In this document: positions 50,129-61,134 of the stretch, piece after piece
How positions within the stretch are numbered: the first letter of the stretch is position 1
Layout of the letters: every line of letters starts with the position of its first letter
Assembly: GCF_020520425.1 (NCBI RefSeq)
Contig: NC_079492.1
Span: forward strand, 142,294,361 to 142,358,360
DNA: 64,000 nucleotides
Reading direction: 5' to 3'
Source of the DNA: Spinacia oleracea
Lineage: Eukaryota > Streptophyta > Magnoliopsida > Caryophyllales > Amaranthaceae
The notes under the pieces: model-generated
What the model was told of the DNA's origin: nothing
The model's input: only the letters and a program-made list of their open reading frames with translations
The model's database searches: none
Made by a program: the position numbers and the translations under genes

Positions 50129-50824
50129 TAAAACTATGGATTATTTACACCAAAATTTCCAGAAATACCCAAGTTTGTCGCGCCGAATTTTTGGCTACTA
50201 ATATATATACACTTTTCTTTGTTGCAGATTTTGTGCAAGGGTATATTCAGCTGATTGCGCGCAAGTGTGGAATTTAATTGGGATGCTGTATTAATTCCTT
50301 TGTAGATTGAAAGGGTTGAGATCAGCGGGTTCTTGTCGCAAATCTGCAGGGTGTAACAGTTCGCTAATAAATTTCTGCAACCTATGTATATTCCGATAAA
50401 CTTCCTGCATACTAGAGGCAGAGTAAAAGTGAATATTCTCCTTATGTAATTCTTATACAAGCTCTTGAACCATTGGATATGGAGTGAAACACAAACCTCA
50501 ATCTCTATGAGACTCTATGTAAATTTTTACCAGTATTGTACATGAACTCTATGGCACTCACTATTAACTAACCAGAAAGAATTACCAGGAAAAAAAATTA
50601 AGGCATCTTTTCAAAGATGTGGAAAATCAATCGATAAGGGTTTCATATTAATATTAAAATTTGAATACAAGGTAACTTAAGAAATGATTTGTCATGGTTC
50701 TACTCTACATGTCATTTTTCAGGCATAACAAACCCTGACTCAACTATGCATAATGAAATAGTTGTACACTGGCTGAGAGCAATCAAAGCCTCGGTAACAT
50801 TGTGCAACGGCTGCCATCCCTGCT
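50129..50824. other. Intergenic between convergent PGRL1 and SAP18
   Basis: 3' flanks of two convergent genes. No further coding sequence is supported; the open frames here are shadows of UTR and SAP18 sequence. Confidence 0.4.
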
Positions 50825-53800
50825 CTACTCGATTGATACATCCAAGTAATCTCCGATCTACAAACATTAGAAAACAATTAACAAAATTCCCAAGAACAGA
50901 AATAACAAAATGAGTATCCTGAACCCGAATCCGACTTGTATCCGAAATGGGAAAAAATCCCGACATGAAACCAACCCGACCTGAACCCGAGTGACAAAGT
51001 AACCCGACCTGATGACCTATTTTGACAGCTCTAATCGTCAATGGTAGCTTCACGATTGAAGGATTACCTGAAAGTATATCTCAGCCAAAGCCTTGTTGTC
51101 ATCTAAGCGTCTCTTATTTGCATTCGAGAAGGTTTCACCCACCTACATAACGTTAGACATAAGCTGTTAAATTGTTGAAACTCAAAAATCCTCAAAATTT
51201 ACTGATACATCAATTTCCCCCCGAACTTGGAAGAAAATCCTAGCACCTTTTTTTGTGTTTATGAAAAATACAGTTGTTGTACACACAATAAAAACAAGAA
51301 CTGTCCCACTTTGTGCAGATTGAGAAAAGGGAAGTCTTGGATGTTTGAAGCAGAACTATTATAGACAATTTAGCTTAGGGAATTCAGAAGATACCTTCTT
51401 TACTTGCATACGCCCATTTTTATCAGGATATACAACTGCAAATGACAATTTTGCATCTCGTCTTCTGGCAGCTGGAGATACTTCCTTCACCTGAAGGCAA
51501 TAACAATCAATATCACACACATGAAACCTGTGGATACGAGTGAGAGAAGATAGAAGATAAAAATGACGAATAACAATGCCGAGTAGAGGTTTGCAAACTT
51601 ACGAGATCAGTCATCTCTCTAAGTGTAGCATCCATCCAGGTGTAAATTTGAACCTCGTCCTTGGGTTCCTTGCCTCTCACTGAAAAATCTTCTTGGGTAT
51701 GGTGACCTCCAATCTAAAGAATATAAGGAAATTAAATTTAAATTCAGCCTATCCGCAAAATAAACCTGTTTGAGAAACCAGGAAATGCATACTAGAGTAC
51801 AGAATAATAACAAAGCCATTAACATTTGCTCGTTACAATTGGAATACCAGATAGCGAAGTATCAGGGAGGAGAATTTTTTTGGAGTGACAGAAATACGCT
51901 ACAACAACAATACATCCGCAGCACATAATATCATTTCCTCTTTCACTTGATATTCCATAATGCCAGCACCAGCATCTTTTAAAGCATTACAACTAGGAAT
52001 GACAACATATAAAGACTTCCTAATCCCAGATAAATTCACCGTTCTTTAATCTTAATGTTCCCAACAGCTTATTTCATGTACATTTATGATTTCTAAACTG
52101 AGATGATTTTCAGAACCTCAGTGAATCCTCAAAGTTATAACAAGGACAAAGACAAATCTCCAAAAATGAGAGAACCCCAAAGTCCAGTATTCCAATAAGA
52201 GGAACTAAGATAAAGGGAATTGTAATCCATTAATCATAAATAATTAAATACCTTGTACCAAGCAGATAAGTAATTGTCTATAACCATTCAACCATGCAAC
52301 ATTTCCTCCCACGAGCAAGACTTTTCCATTTCTCATCCATTTGATCTCCCAATCTCCCACTGAAACCTTCTTTTCACCTAATACTACTCTCGAATCTCAA
52401 ACTTTTTGTATGGACCACTGCACCAGGTGCAGATACCACAAATGGGGAAGAGAGAAGAAAAAACATATCTTTTAAAACAAAATCTAAGATGCTAATGACA
52501 TCTCAAGCCAACTGATAAGTTTACATCTCAACTTAAAAAACAATCAACAGCAAGTCACTTTATCAAAAGTTTCAAGGTTCAGCAGTTTCACAATATATAA
52601 AGGGCTAACTTCATGCCTACGTAAATATCAAGAAAATATTGATTCCAAATATAACTACAGAAAGATTTCAGGGATGTTGCATAAAAATAAAATAATAAAA
52701 AGATAATTGACATAAATTAACGGAATATACAGCAGAACTAAGCAAGGAAAGTCAAGATCAACCAAAATTATATGCTAAAGGATGTTCACATACCTTAGTG
52801 AAAACACGAAGCAATAACGGACAAGTCTGCATAACCAAAAGAACAGAAAATCAACTTAGTAACTCTTACAAATTACATAAAATAACAGAGATATACAACT
52901 ACAATAAACATTCTACTAAAGTTAAAATTCAGTAGCAAGTTTCAACACAATTTCCTGAGAAGGGAGAGAAGTTAGTAAAGCAAAAGGAAAAGATGCTATC
53001 TATTTGCACTATAAAACTTCTATGTAAGGCATACAACGAATTTTGCCAGCGGCATCATAATTATTAATTTATATTCGGTTGGATTACTCTGAGTACATTA
53101 TTATTATTTCCACAAATCTTACCATGTTATACACATAAATTAGAAGAGCATAGAAAAATTAGGAAATAAGGACTTCCAAAATTCTCACTAAGTAAAATTC
53201 AGGAACGGAATTCTTGTTACCAAAATTATTGAAATGCACTCTTCCTTTGGGATGTAGTTGCTCAATTCCTAAATATAGGTATGACATAAAACCAATGGCC
53301 ATAGTTACAATGTGCAATCTACAGTGCCTCAATTGAATTTGTCACCAAGCATACTATGAACCAATGTATAAAAAGGCTCAAGGCGCAACAAGGCGATTTG
53401 GAGTTCCCAGCGCCTTAGGCGCGCCTCGGTGCGCCTCATTGAAGTGAGGCGCCCTAATAAAAAGTGAAAAAAAAAGTGAAAAAATGGTATGTCTCTTGGT
53501 AGGTGCGCCTTTTTTGCGCCTTTTTGCGCCTCAAAGTGCGCCTTTGTGCGCCTTTTTGCGCCTTAGGTGCGCCTCATTGAAGTCGCCTCGCCTAGACAAT
53601 AAAAGGCGCTGGCTCCAATCGCCTTGCGCCTCAGAGCCTAGGCGCGCCTTAGGCGCGCCTTTTTATACACTGCTATGAACAAAAATTCCCAGGAGCTTTT
53701 TGATCCTCAAAGTAGGGAGAGTATATGAATTGACCAAGATGATTCATAAAAGCTCCTTACCAACTTTTATAAGATGCTCCTCAATCCCTTCAAGAACATC

Positions 53801-56800
53801 TTACCTTTCCACAAATCTAAATGGTAGATGTCTAAAATATGCTAGCATAAAACGGGGGAAAGAGGCTATCAAAATCGAATCCCCTCTCCATTCCCGACAA
53901 TGAAGACTAAATAGTTAATACCATAAGAACATCATAAGCTTCTAGTTGGTTGTAGACTTGTAGTCCTCACAAAATACTTAATTTTTTTTTAACATTATTC
54001 CAAAAACCGAGGAATGAGACACCTCTCTATTTTACTAAGCACTTAAATTCTCTAAAGTTGTTCGCATCAAGAAACTTCATATCTCAATCATAGTGTTGCA
54101 ACGTTATGCTCAACTATTAACCCAATATGGTGTGTATCTCAAAAAGTACTAATTTTACATACACGAGTAAGAAGATGCCCACTTCAATTTAAACAGTACA
54201 TACTCAATAGGTAGACATTGAAAAGATGTCCACTTCCTATGAGCTCAAGCAAGCTAACCAGAACCTGAGTGATTCTCACATAGTACAACAATAATTTTTG
54301 AAGTCTCTTAGTTACTTACTCTAAAACAGCAAGAGGATTGAAGCCTAAGAAAAAAAATATAAATAAGTTTCTTGTAAGTTGTAACAATCACCTAAACTCA
54401 ATAATCAATATCAAGTGACTGTCATATATTCAAATAAGCATGCATTTTCCATTTGTAATCATTCTCCAATAATGGAGGAAGTATACATCCGAAATCCTAT
54501 CTTGAAACCAACCCCCAAAACCGAAATCAAGAACGTCAAATGGCCCAAGAAAACTTGACAAATAAAGTGATGGGAGGATATAAGAAACCAATAAGCTAAA
54601 CCAAGTTCCGAGTTTCAAAACATTCTCCTAGAAAGTGAGAGATGTTAGAAAGGTGCTATCTGTACTCAAAATCTTTCCACGAAAAGCAAACAAAAAAGTT
54701 GGTGCCTGACAGCAGCATATTACTTAATTGAGCTTTTAAGTAGGGGTTTTTTTAGTACACAAAGAAGAAGATTATTATAATTAGAAAATTTGCCAAATAC
54801 AACCTCCAAAAGTTCTCTCTTTACGAGTTACAACCTCAAACTTTAATTTTTGTTAATTACAACCTAAAACTCAATCTATTCTTTTAAATTACAACCTTGT
54901 GTTGAATTCCGGTGAACGGTGTCGGAAAGTGATGTCATTATTGCTATTATTATCATTATAATTTATTTATTTAAAAAGCAATTTAACAAAAAAAAAATGA
55001 CTCGATTTCGTTTTTGCCCCAAATCACAAAACTCACAGTGACATCTCTTTCATCTCCTCTCTGCCTATCTCCATTCTCCTTTTATGTTTATCCATCCACA
55101 ATAATGGTGGATTCATCCATCCAAAACCAACAGAAAAGGGGAAAAAAGGAACATTCAATCTTCTTCATCATTAAACATCACCCATCATCATCTTCATCTT
55201 CATCTTCACCATCATCTTCTCTCTCCAATGTCTATAAACCCTAATTCACAAATCACTTTATTTCATCCAAATTCATCTGTAAATGAAGCAAGAACTCAAC
55301 CTCATTCACATCCAATTCAATTATGGCTAAAAGATTTAGACAACAAGCAAACTCAATTTAAAATCCCCAAATTAAAATAATACTCTCTACTTCTCGTTAC
55401 ACCGCCCAACCACCACCGCGGCTCCGCCACCGTTGCACCCACCCGTGGCTGGACTCTCTCGGTTGAGCTACTTCCGCCACCTACCGCGCGATCTTCGGAT
55501 CCTCCTGTTCTCCTTCCTCTGCCCAGAAATTTTGCCGGCGTTGTTACTGTTGTCGTTGGTTGCGGTGGAATCATGAACAAGTGTTAAGCAAATTATCTCA
55601 TTCTTACTCCGGTCACATTCTTGCTACTCCGTTTTATGCTATCATAACCATAATTGGTAGGAAATGTGAACAAGTGAGAAGCAAATTTTGTCGGTTAAAG
55701 GACTGAGTAAAGTGCCAAAGTAAATTTCTTTGGTTTTTTTTGGTAAATGGTTTTTTAAAATTATTTTAATTTGGAAGAGATAAGTTGAAATTATAATTAT
55801 GACATCATTCTCCAATACCTTTAACCGGAATCTGACCAAGGGTTGTAATTTAAAGTTGAATATTAAGTTTTGGGTTGTAATTGATAAAAATGAAAGTTTG
55901 AGGTTGTAACCCCTGAATAGGAAAGTTTTATGGGTTGTATTTGGCAAAATTTCCTTATAATTATTTTCACAAACTTGATCATGTTATACACAGATCAAAG
56001 GAGTGCAAAAGAATTAGACATATAGATTTCCACTCTAAATCTCACTGGTGCAAGCACAATGCAGCAGGAACAGAGTTCTATTGAATCTAATCTACCAAAA
56101 TACTATAATGCACTTCCATAAAGATACAACAATATTGAAGCCTTAATCTCAATAACACTTCCATAGAGATAAGTTACTCAATTCCAGTTTCCAGCACATC
56201 AAATGGGGTAACACCAACCGCCACAGCAACAATGTGCAAACTAGAACGCTATGAATAAAATTTCCCAATAGCCTATGTCCATCAACACAAGTAGGGGGGA
56301 TACATGAATTTACTCGATAATTTGTAAAAACTTTTTTTTTCTAACTTCTATGGAAGGATCCTTGATGGCTCAATCTGTTCAAGAAAAGCTTGCATTTCCA
56401 TATATCTAAATTGAAGATGCCTAAAATATGAGAGCATGTTCCCTAATTTGGTCGCACCATGACACCTACCAAAATAAATTCCTCTCCAAAAGCTCAAATC
56501 AAGAGGACTAAACTCCATAAGAACATGTTAAACCTGTAAACCATCCAAAAATGAAAGAACACCTAGAGCTATTAGTTTCCCTTGTAATGCTGACAAAGTA
56601 CATCTAAAGGCTGCTAAGCATGATTTCAAACACAAAAGAAAGGCCTCTCTAATTTCTTTGCACTTTAATTCTCTATGTTGTTGATGTCGAAGAATTTTTC
56701 ATGTTACCACAATTTTATGTTCGACTACCATCCGACACTCCTGTAGGGTGTGTGAGATCACACGAAAGCAATTACATGATAAAGATTGCCCACGTCTTAT

Positions 56801-57363
56801 GAACTCAAACAAGCCAAGGGCATCCTGAGTAGTTCCATAACAACATTTTCTTGGTCTCTTAGTAGACACTTACAGTATTACTACCTAAAAAACAGCAAAC
56901 TTAAAGCCTGAGTTCAAAATTATCAACAATTCTATTGAAACAATCACCTTAACTCAATGACAACTTACAGTAATCAATCAAATAAGCCTATAGAATCTTC
57001 AATTGAAGACCACGACCTGATGTCAACTTACAGTAATCAATCAACATACACCCTAAACCCTAAACCCTAAATCCCAAAATATCAAAATTAAGAACAATTA
57101 AAATCAAATTGGCGTTGAAAAAATTATACAGTAGCAAGAAACAAGACAAAAGACAAAGAGTAAACGGAAAAGAAGAGAGGATAAGGAAAGACCTTCTCGC
57201 GGTCCACGGGCTGGAAGCGGGCACGTTGTGGAGGGGGACCGGGAAATCCCCGAGCCGGAAGAGGGGGAGGCGGTGGAAGAGGGCGGCCAGAAGATCTGGG
57301 AGGAGGGTCGCCGGCGCCTCCGACTACTCTTTCTCTCTCCTCTCTGCTCCTTTTCCTGTCCAT
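50825..57363 (-). CDS. SAP18: Histone deacetylase complex subunit SAP18
   Basis: Six minus-strand exons: 57363-57193, 52826-52794, 51713-51603, 51490-51395, 51142-51068, 50857-50825, all phase 0 with GT-AG introns, giving 172 aa. SAP18 is a nuclear ubiquitin-fold protein of the SIN3/HDAC co-repressor and of the ASAP/PSAP complexes with acinus and SR45 (splicing, gene silencing). The N-terminus (1-57) is basic then proline-rich (RPLPPPPPLPARGFPGPPP) and ends PVDREK, as in plant SAP18. The core has TCPLLLRVFTK, HHTQEDFSVRGKEPKDEVQIY, TWMDATLREMTDLV and SFAVVYPDKNG, and ends IGDYLDVSIE. Intron 1 is about 4.4 kb and holds a hAT MITE, a 1.2-kb Mutator-like element and an old internal duplication. 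Exon 2 is only 33 nt. Confidence 0.93.
53362..53672. mobile_element. hAT MITE built of GCGCC repeats
   Basis: The ends CAATGTATAAAAAGGC and (minus) CAGTGTATAAAAAGGC are flanked by the 8-bp direct repeat CTATGAAC (53354-53361 and 53673-53680), diagnostic of hAT. The interior is made almost wholly of degenerate GCGCCT/AGGCGC units (GTGCGCC, TTTGCGCC, TTAGGCGC), far more GC-rich than its surroundings. Any open frame inside is an artefact. Confidence 0.85.
54784..55954. mobile_element. Mutator-like element, 1.17 kb, 9-bp duplication
   Basis: The ends GAAAATTTGCCAAATACAAC and (minus) GGAAATTTTGCCAAATACAA are flanked by TTATAATTA (54775-54783 and 55955-55963). The terminal regions share repeated TTACAACCT phrases. 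The interior (55000-55600) is GC-richer, with a Ser-rich plus-strand frame and a Gly/Arg-rich minus-strand frame; this could be captured host sequence, as in Pack-MULEs, but I recognise no gene. Confidence 0.75.
57051..57070. repeat. Short telomere-like repeat / telo-box
   Basis: ACCCTAAACCCTAAACCCTA: nearly three TTTAGGG units read on minus, in SAP18 intron 1 about 125 bp from the exon 1 donor. Telo-boxes (AAACCCTAA) occur near starts of many plant housekeeping genes. Confidence 0.7.
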
Positions 57364-57495
57364 TGCTGCTACTTTGTTCGTAGGGGTGGTGTTTGGGATT
57401 TTAGTGTAGTAGGAAGAACGAGAACTAGAAGTTAGATTTTTTTTTATTATTAACCTCCTTTTTTTAGGGTGACGTATAAGATTTATTATTTTTAA

Positions 57496-58051
57496 GGCAA
57501 ATTTGTTAAAAAGGACCTTTTATAACCCAAATTTTGCGAGAAAGGACCTTATATAATATTTTTTGTGAAATAACACCTTAATATAATTTTTTTTTGCGAG
57601 AAAGGACCTTATATAATTTTTTTTTGTGAAATCACACATTAATGTAATTTTTTTTTGCGAAAGACAACCAAAAGGAAATTTCTGGCATTGACTGAGCTTT
57701 TCCGGCCATTGACTTGCACATGAGAAGCACGTGTGGCTTTATTTTGCTAATCACACCCAATTTTCCTCCAAAATTCTAAGCTTTAAAACCTAAAGTTGAA
57801 AAAAAAAACCAAAATAAAATCAAGTTTGAAAATTCAAGAGTCGGGAAAATCAGTGTCTTTAGCCAACGTAAGCCACATGTGCTGCTCACGTGCAAGTTAA
57901 TGGCCGGAAAAGCTCAGTTAATGCCGGAAACTTCCCTTAGGTCCTTTCTCGCAAAAAATATTACTTTAAGGTGTGTTTTCACAAAAAAAATTATATAAGG
58001 TCCTTTCTCGCAAAATTTGAGTTATAAAAGGTTCTTTTTGGCAAATTTGCC
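57496..58051. mobile_element. Mutator-like foldback MITE, 9-bp duplication
   Basis: The ends GGCAAATTTGTTAAAAAGGA and (minus) GGCAAATTTGCCAAAAAGAA lie between perfect TATTTTTAA repeats (57487-57495, 58052-58060). The inverted arms extend over about 240 bp, with inner repeats of GCGAGAAAGGACC. It lies just upstream of the SAP18 start, within its likely promoter side. Confidence 0.85.
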
Positions 58052-58069
58052 TATTTTTAACCTTTGTTA

Positions 58070-58545
58070 GGTGCCGTTTGGTTCACTGAGCTGGAATGGA
58101 ACGGTATGGAATCTCATACCAGGGAGGTATGGATTCAAAATCCCATACCAACTTGAAGTTGTTTGGTTCAATCTTGGAATGGATTTTAAATCTATTCATA
58201 ATGTTTGGTTCAATCTTATTAGAATGGGTTACCCAATGATATGAAATTGAAATTTTAATTTGAATATAATTTATCCAAAAATAATAGTATTTTTTACACA
58301 AAGTAAATTGAATATTGTTTTTTTTAAAAGTAGACCTATGATTGCAAGGGAAAAAGGAAAAGAATTTATCCTCCAAATTTCACATCAATTCAACCCCCCC
58401 ACTATTTTTCAAACTTGCGACTTAGGAGAACAAACAAATTGCAGAGTATTTATCTCATCTGAAGTTTCCAATCAAACAGTAAAATGGATGGAATGGATTC
58501 TAACTCCATTCCAAACCATTCCAAAATGCCCAACCAAACGACCCC
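58070..58545. mobile_element. PIF/Harbinger-type MITE
   Basis: The ends GGTGCCGTTTGGTTCA and (minus) GGGGTCGTTTGGTTGGGC are flanked by TTA (58067-58069 and 58546-58548). Arms contain complementary GGAATGGA/TCCATTCC blocks. 476 bp. Confidence 0.8.
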
Positions 58546-59144
58546 TTAATCTTTCCTCTATGCATATCCCCCAATTTGTTAAAAAAAATTACACCTTTAT
58601 GTCAAAATGTCAAAAATGGTATTAAAAATATATTTTGACAAATTGATATAAAAAGCAACATGCACAATTTAGGCATTAAACTACTTTTAAGCAGAATTAG
58701 AATTATGGTGCAATTTTATAAATTTTTTTTGTTATTCTATAAATTAGGGGAAAAAATTCTAGACTTGAATTTGAAGGCTCAAGCTTGAGTAGGAATGTAG
58801 GATTAGATTAATTATCAATAAATAGAATAAACTGGAGTTTGATAAATTAATTTGCGATGATTTCGATACATTCAAGTGATTTCCTTATGTCCACACACTC
58901 TAGTTGTTATGTTGTGTTTCCACTCACGATGTATTGTGTCGAAGGTCAGACATAAAGATTTACTTTTGACATATTTTGGTGGATATTGGTTGACTTGACT
59001 GTTTATCTTAATAGTTCACGCTTTACTATAGATTGAGGATTCAATCTTCCTATGTTCGAATCTTATTTCCTAAAATACGAAGAAACCACAAATTGTCTCA
59101 AATCTATTACTTTATACTAAAACAGACACCAAAAATGACACGTG
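58546..59144. other. Intergenic, nothing recognised
   Basis: AT-rich, no supported gene or element end; part may be the deleted tail region of the mariner-like element that follows. Confidence 0.35.
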
Positions 59145-60592
59145 TTACTTCACCACAATTGGTTCATTGTTTGCAAGATACACTCTTTGATTTTTCTGTG
59201 TTAGATAAAACCACTTCTCATCTATGTGAATGAAATCAAACATGCTGTAATATGTTGGTTCATGTGGTATAGAGATATCCATTATAAGTCTAAGTACCCA
59301 CCTCACCCTTGCCATCTTGCATTCATCTGAAATTCCTGGATGCAAGGGGCTTGAGTGGGGTTTAATCAGCTTCCTCTTCACCATCCTCCAAACTGTTGTT
59401 GGTCCCAAATTGAGCATCTGTGCAAGATCGATCTCTAATGCATGTTCTATCCCCCATGCCTATTGATGCAACTTGTTCATATGTCACTTGAATTTTCTTC
59501 CTGCCACAATTGTGATATTTGTTTTGCACAACATATGAGTTCAATGCTGCCTTCTGTTTCTTTGCCTTGTTCCATATCCCACCTATGGTTCTCCTAGTGT
59601 AACCATACTCCTTAACTGCCAAATCAACTGTCCCATGAATAAGGGTATCTTTCCCTACATTCTTTCTACAAAGCAAGAACAACAATATTTCCAGCCTCAA
59701 TTCATTACTTATTCTTGGTGTTCTAGGCTTATGGTGAACTTGTGCTGTTGTGTCTGATTGATGTTGAGATGATGTTGATTCTTCATGTGATGGCATGTTT
59801 AAATCAAATAAATAAGGGACCACATGTAGTTGTGATGAACTTACTGCTTCAGTTTGTTGTTCTGCCGCATCCTCATAATTTGGCACTTGTTGTGGTACCT
59901 CATTAAGGTTTGGCACTTGTTGTGGTGCCTCATTAAGGTCTGGTACACTCTGACCTTCATCAAAATCCCCATTTTCATCAACAACAGTGGGTCCATCATC
60001 CTCCGAGTCGGATTCCGTATTTGCGACGTCTCCTTCATCATCAGAATAACCGAGTAAATCATCCTCTTCTTGATCTGAAGCCATTAATGTCCAATTTTTA
60101 GTGAACTCTAGTGAATTGAGGCTGAATTTATTGTTTTGACATACAACAGATTTTTTGGATTTTTGGTGGGTTGCATTTATGAGACAAAAATTGTGGAAAG
60201 TGACCCTATTTATAAAGGGTTTCAACTCTCCTGTTTTAGCTTTTCAGTTTGGAGGGAAAAGTTGGAGGGAAAAAATCCAACTCCAAACTTTCTGTTTTGG
60301 GAAAGTTTGGAGGGAAATGATTTTTTTTTGAGGAATTCACGTGTAAACCTTTGTTTGGAGGAAAAGTCCCCACATCAAACAGATTTTTCTGATTTATTAA
60401 TAAAGAAATAAATATCTTTACTTTAAATCATTTGTTTATTGTTTTCTCTTTCCTTCTTTATTCCAATTACTTACACCCAATTATTACTGTTACACTCAAT
60501 CATTACACAAATACCCAAACAATCAAAGATTCTAGTTTTCTTAATTCCCACACCAATTTCCAAACGGGAAGAACATAAAGGAACAGAGGGAG
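59145..60592 (-). pseudogene. Mariner-like transposase, 3'-truncated
   Basis: The 5' end (minus) CTCCCTCTGTTCCTTTATG at 60592 with TA outside is a mariner/Stowaway terminus. The frame starts at 60084 (MASDQEEDD): an acidic N-terminus, an unusual repeat PDLNEAPQQVPNLNEVPQQ, then a helix-turn-helix region (ELRLEILLFLLCRKNVGK to WNKAKKQ) and CGRKK. One frameshift near 59400 separates this from the next block (LNLGPTTVWRMVKR ... IHIDEKWFYLT), which contains the first catalytic D. Everything after VYLANNEPIVVK is missing, so the other two catalytic D residues are lost. Plant mariner transposases of this type mobilise Stowaway MITEs, which are numerous in this window; this copy cannot be active. 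Confidence 0.85.
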
Positions 60593-61134
60593 TAGTACAT
60601 TATACAAGTACTACATAAGTATATCTCTTGGCCGATTCAAACAATTCATGAAATTTGATTAGAAGATAGTGATAGGCTACGTGACTTCAATTAAAAAATG
60701 TGGTGGTTAAACCTTATATTCAAATACTCAATATCTTACAATTTAATACATGGTGCATGTTGCACAAATTGTTAGCAACGTCGAATAAAATAAATGAAAG
60801 TATATTATTACTATATCCATTCATTATAATAATTAAATAAAATAATGTTCTTTCTACCAAACTATATAGATAAATTACGTATTTACGTACAATAGTATAA
60901 CTTGTTAGCACGTTATGGACGGCTTCGATCATCCATCGCCAAAAACATTGAATTGAACATTCTTCCTTAATAATCGTGGGTGTCACTAAGTTTTAGGTTC
61001 CCATTTGTTTTGGTAACACTATATAAACATTGTATTCTCATTTTACTTATTCATCAAAAACTCATACATCTCTTAGTTTATCTCATTCTAAGTTAAGAGT
61101 CAAGTTCGCCAAAAAGTATTGTTTAATCGTAATT
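60593..61134 (+). promoter_or_regulatory. Expansin promoter and 5' UTR
   Basis: TATATAAA at 61020-61027, 108 bp before the ATG, is a good core promoter. No further element is recognised upstream; the 300 bp before it are AT-rich. Confidence 0.6.

Larger units (their letters stand above)
53090..57020. repeat. Old internal duplication in SAP18 intron 1
   Basis: Blocks at 53090-53330 and 53690-53960 are recognisably similar to 55960-56260 and 56270-56560 (shared phrases include CATGTTATACACA, CAATGTGCAA, ATCTAAATTGAAGATG/ATCTAAATGGTAGATG, CCATAAGAACAT). The hAT MITE lies only in the first copy and the 1.2-kb element lies between them. Divergence is high, so the duplication is old. Confidence 0.6.

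Noticed and set aside
53484-53678. 64-aa open frame
   Set aside because: It is inside the GCGCC-repeat hAT MITE and has repetitive composition.
57109-57435. 108-aa Arg-rich plus-strand frame
   Set aside because: Antisense of SAP18 exon 1, whose proline-rich minus-strand reading matches the family and splices correctly.
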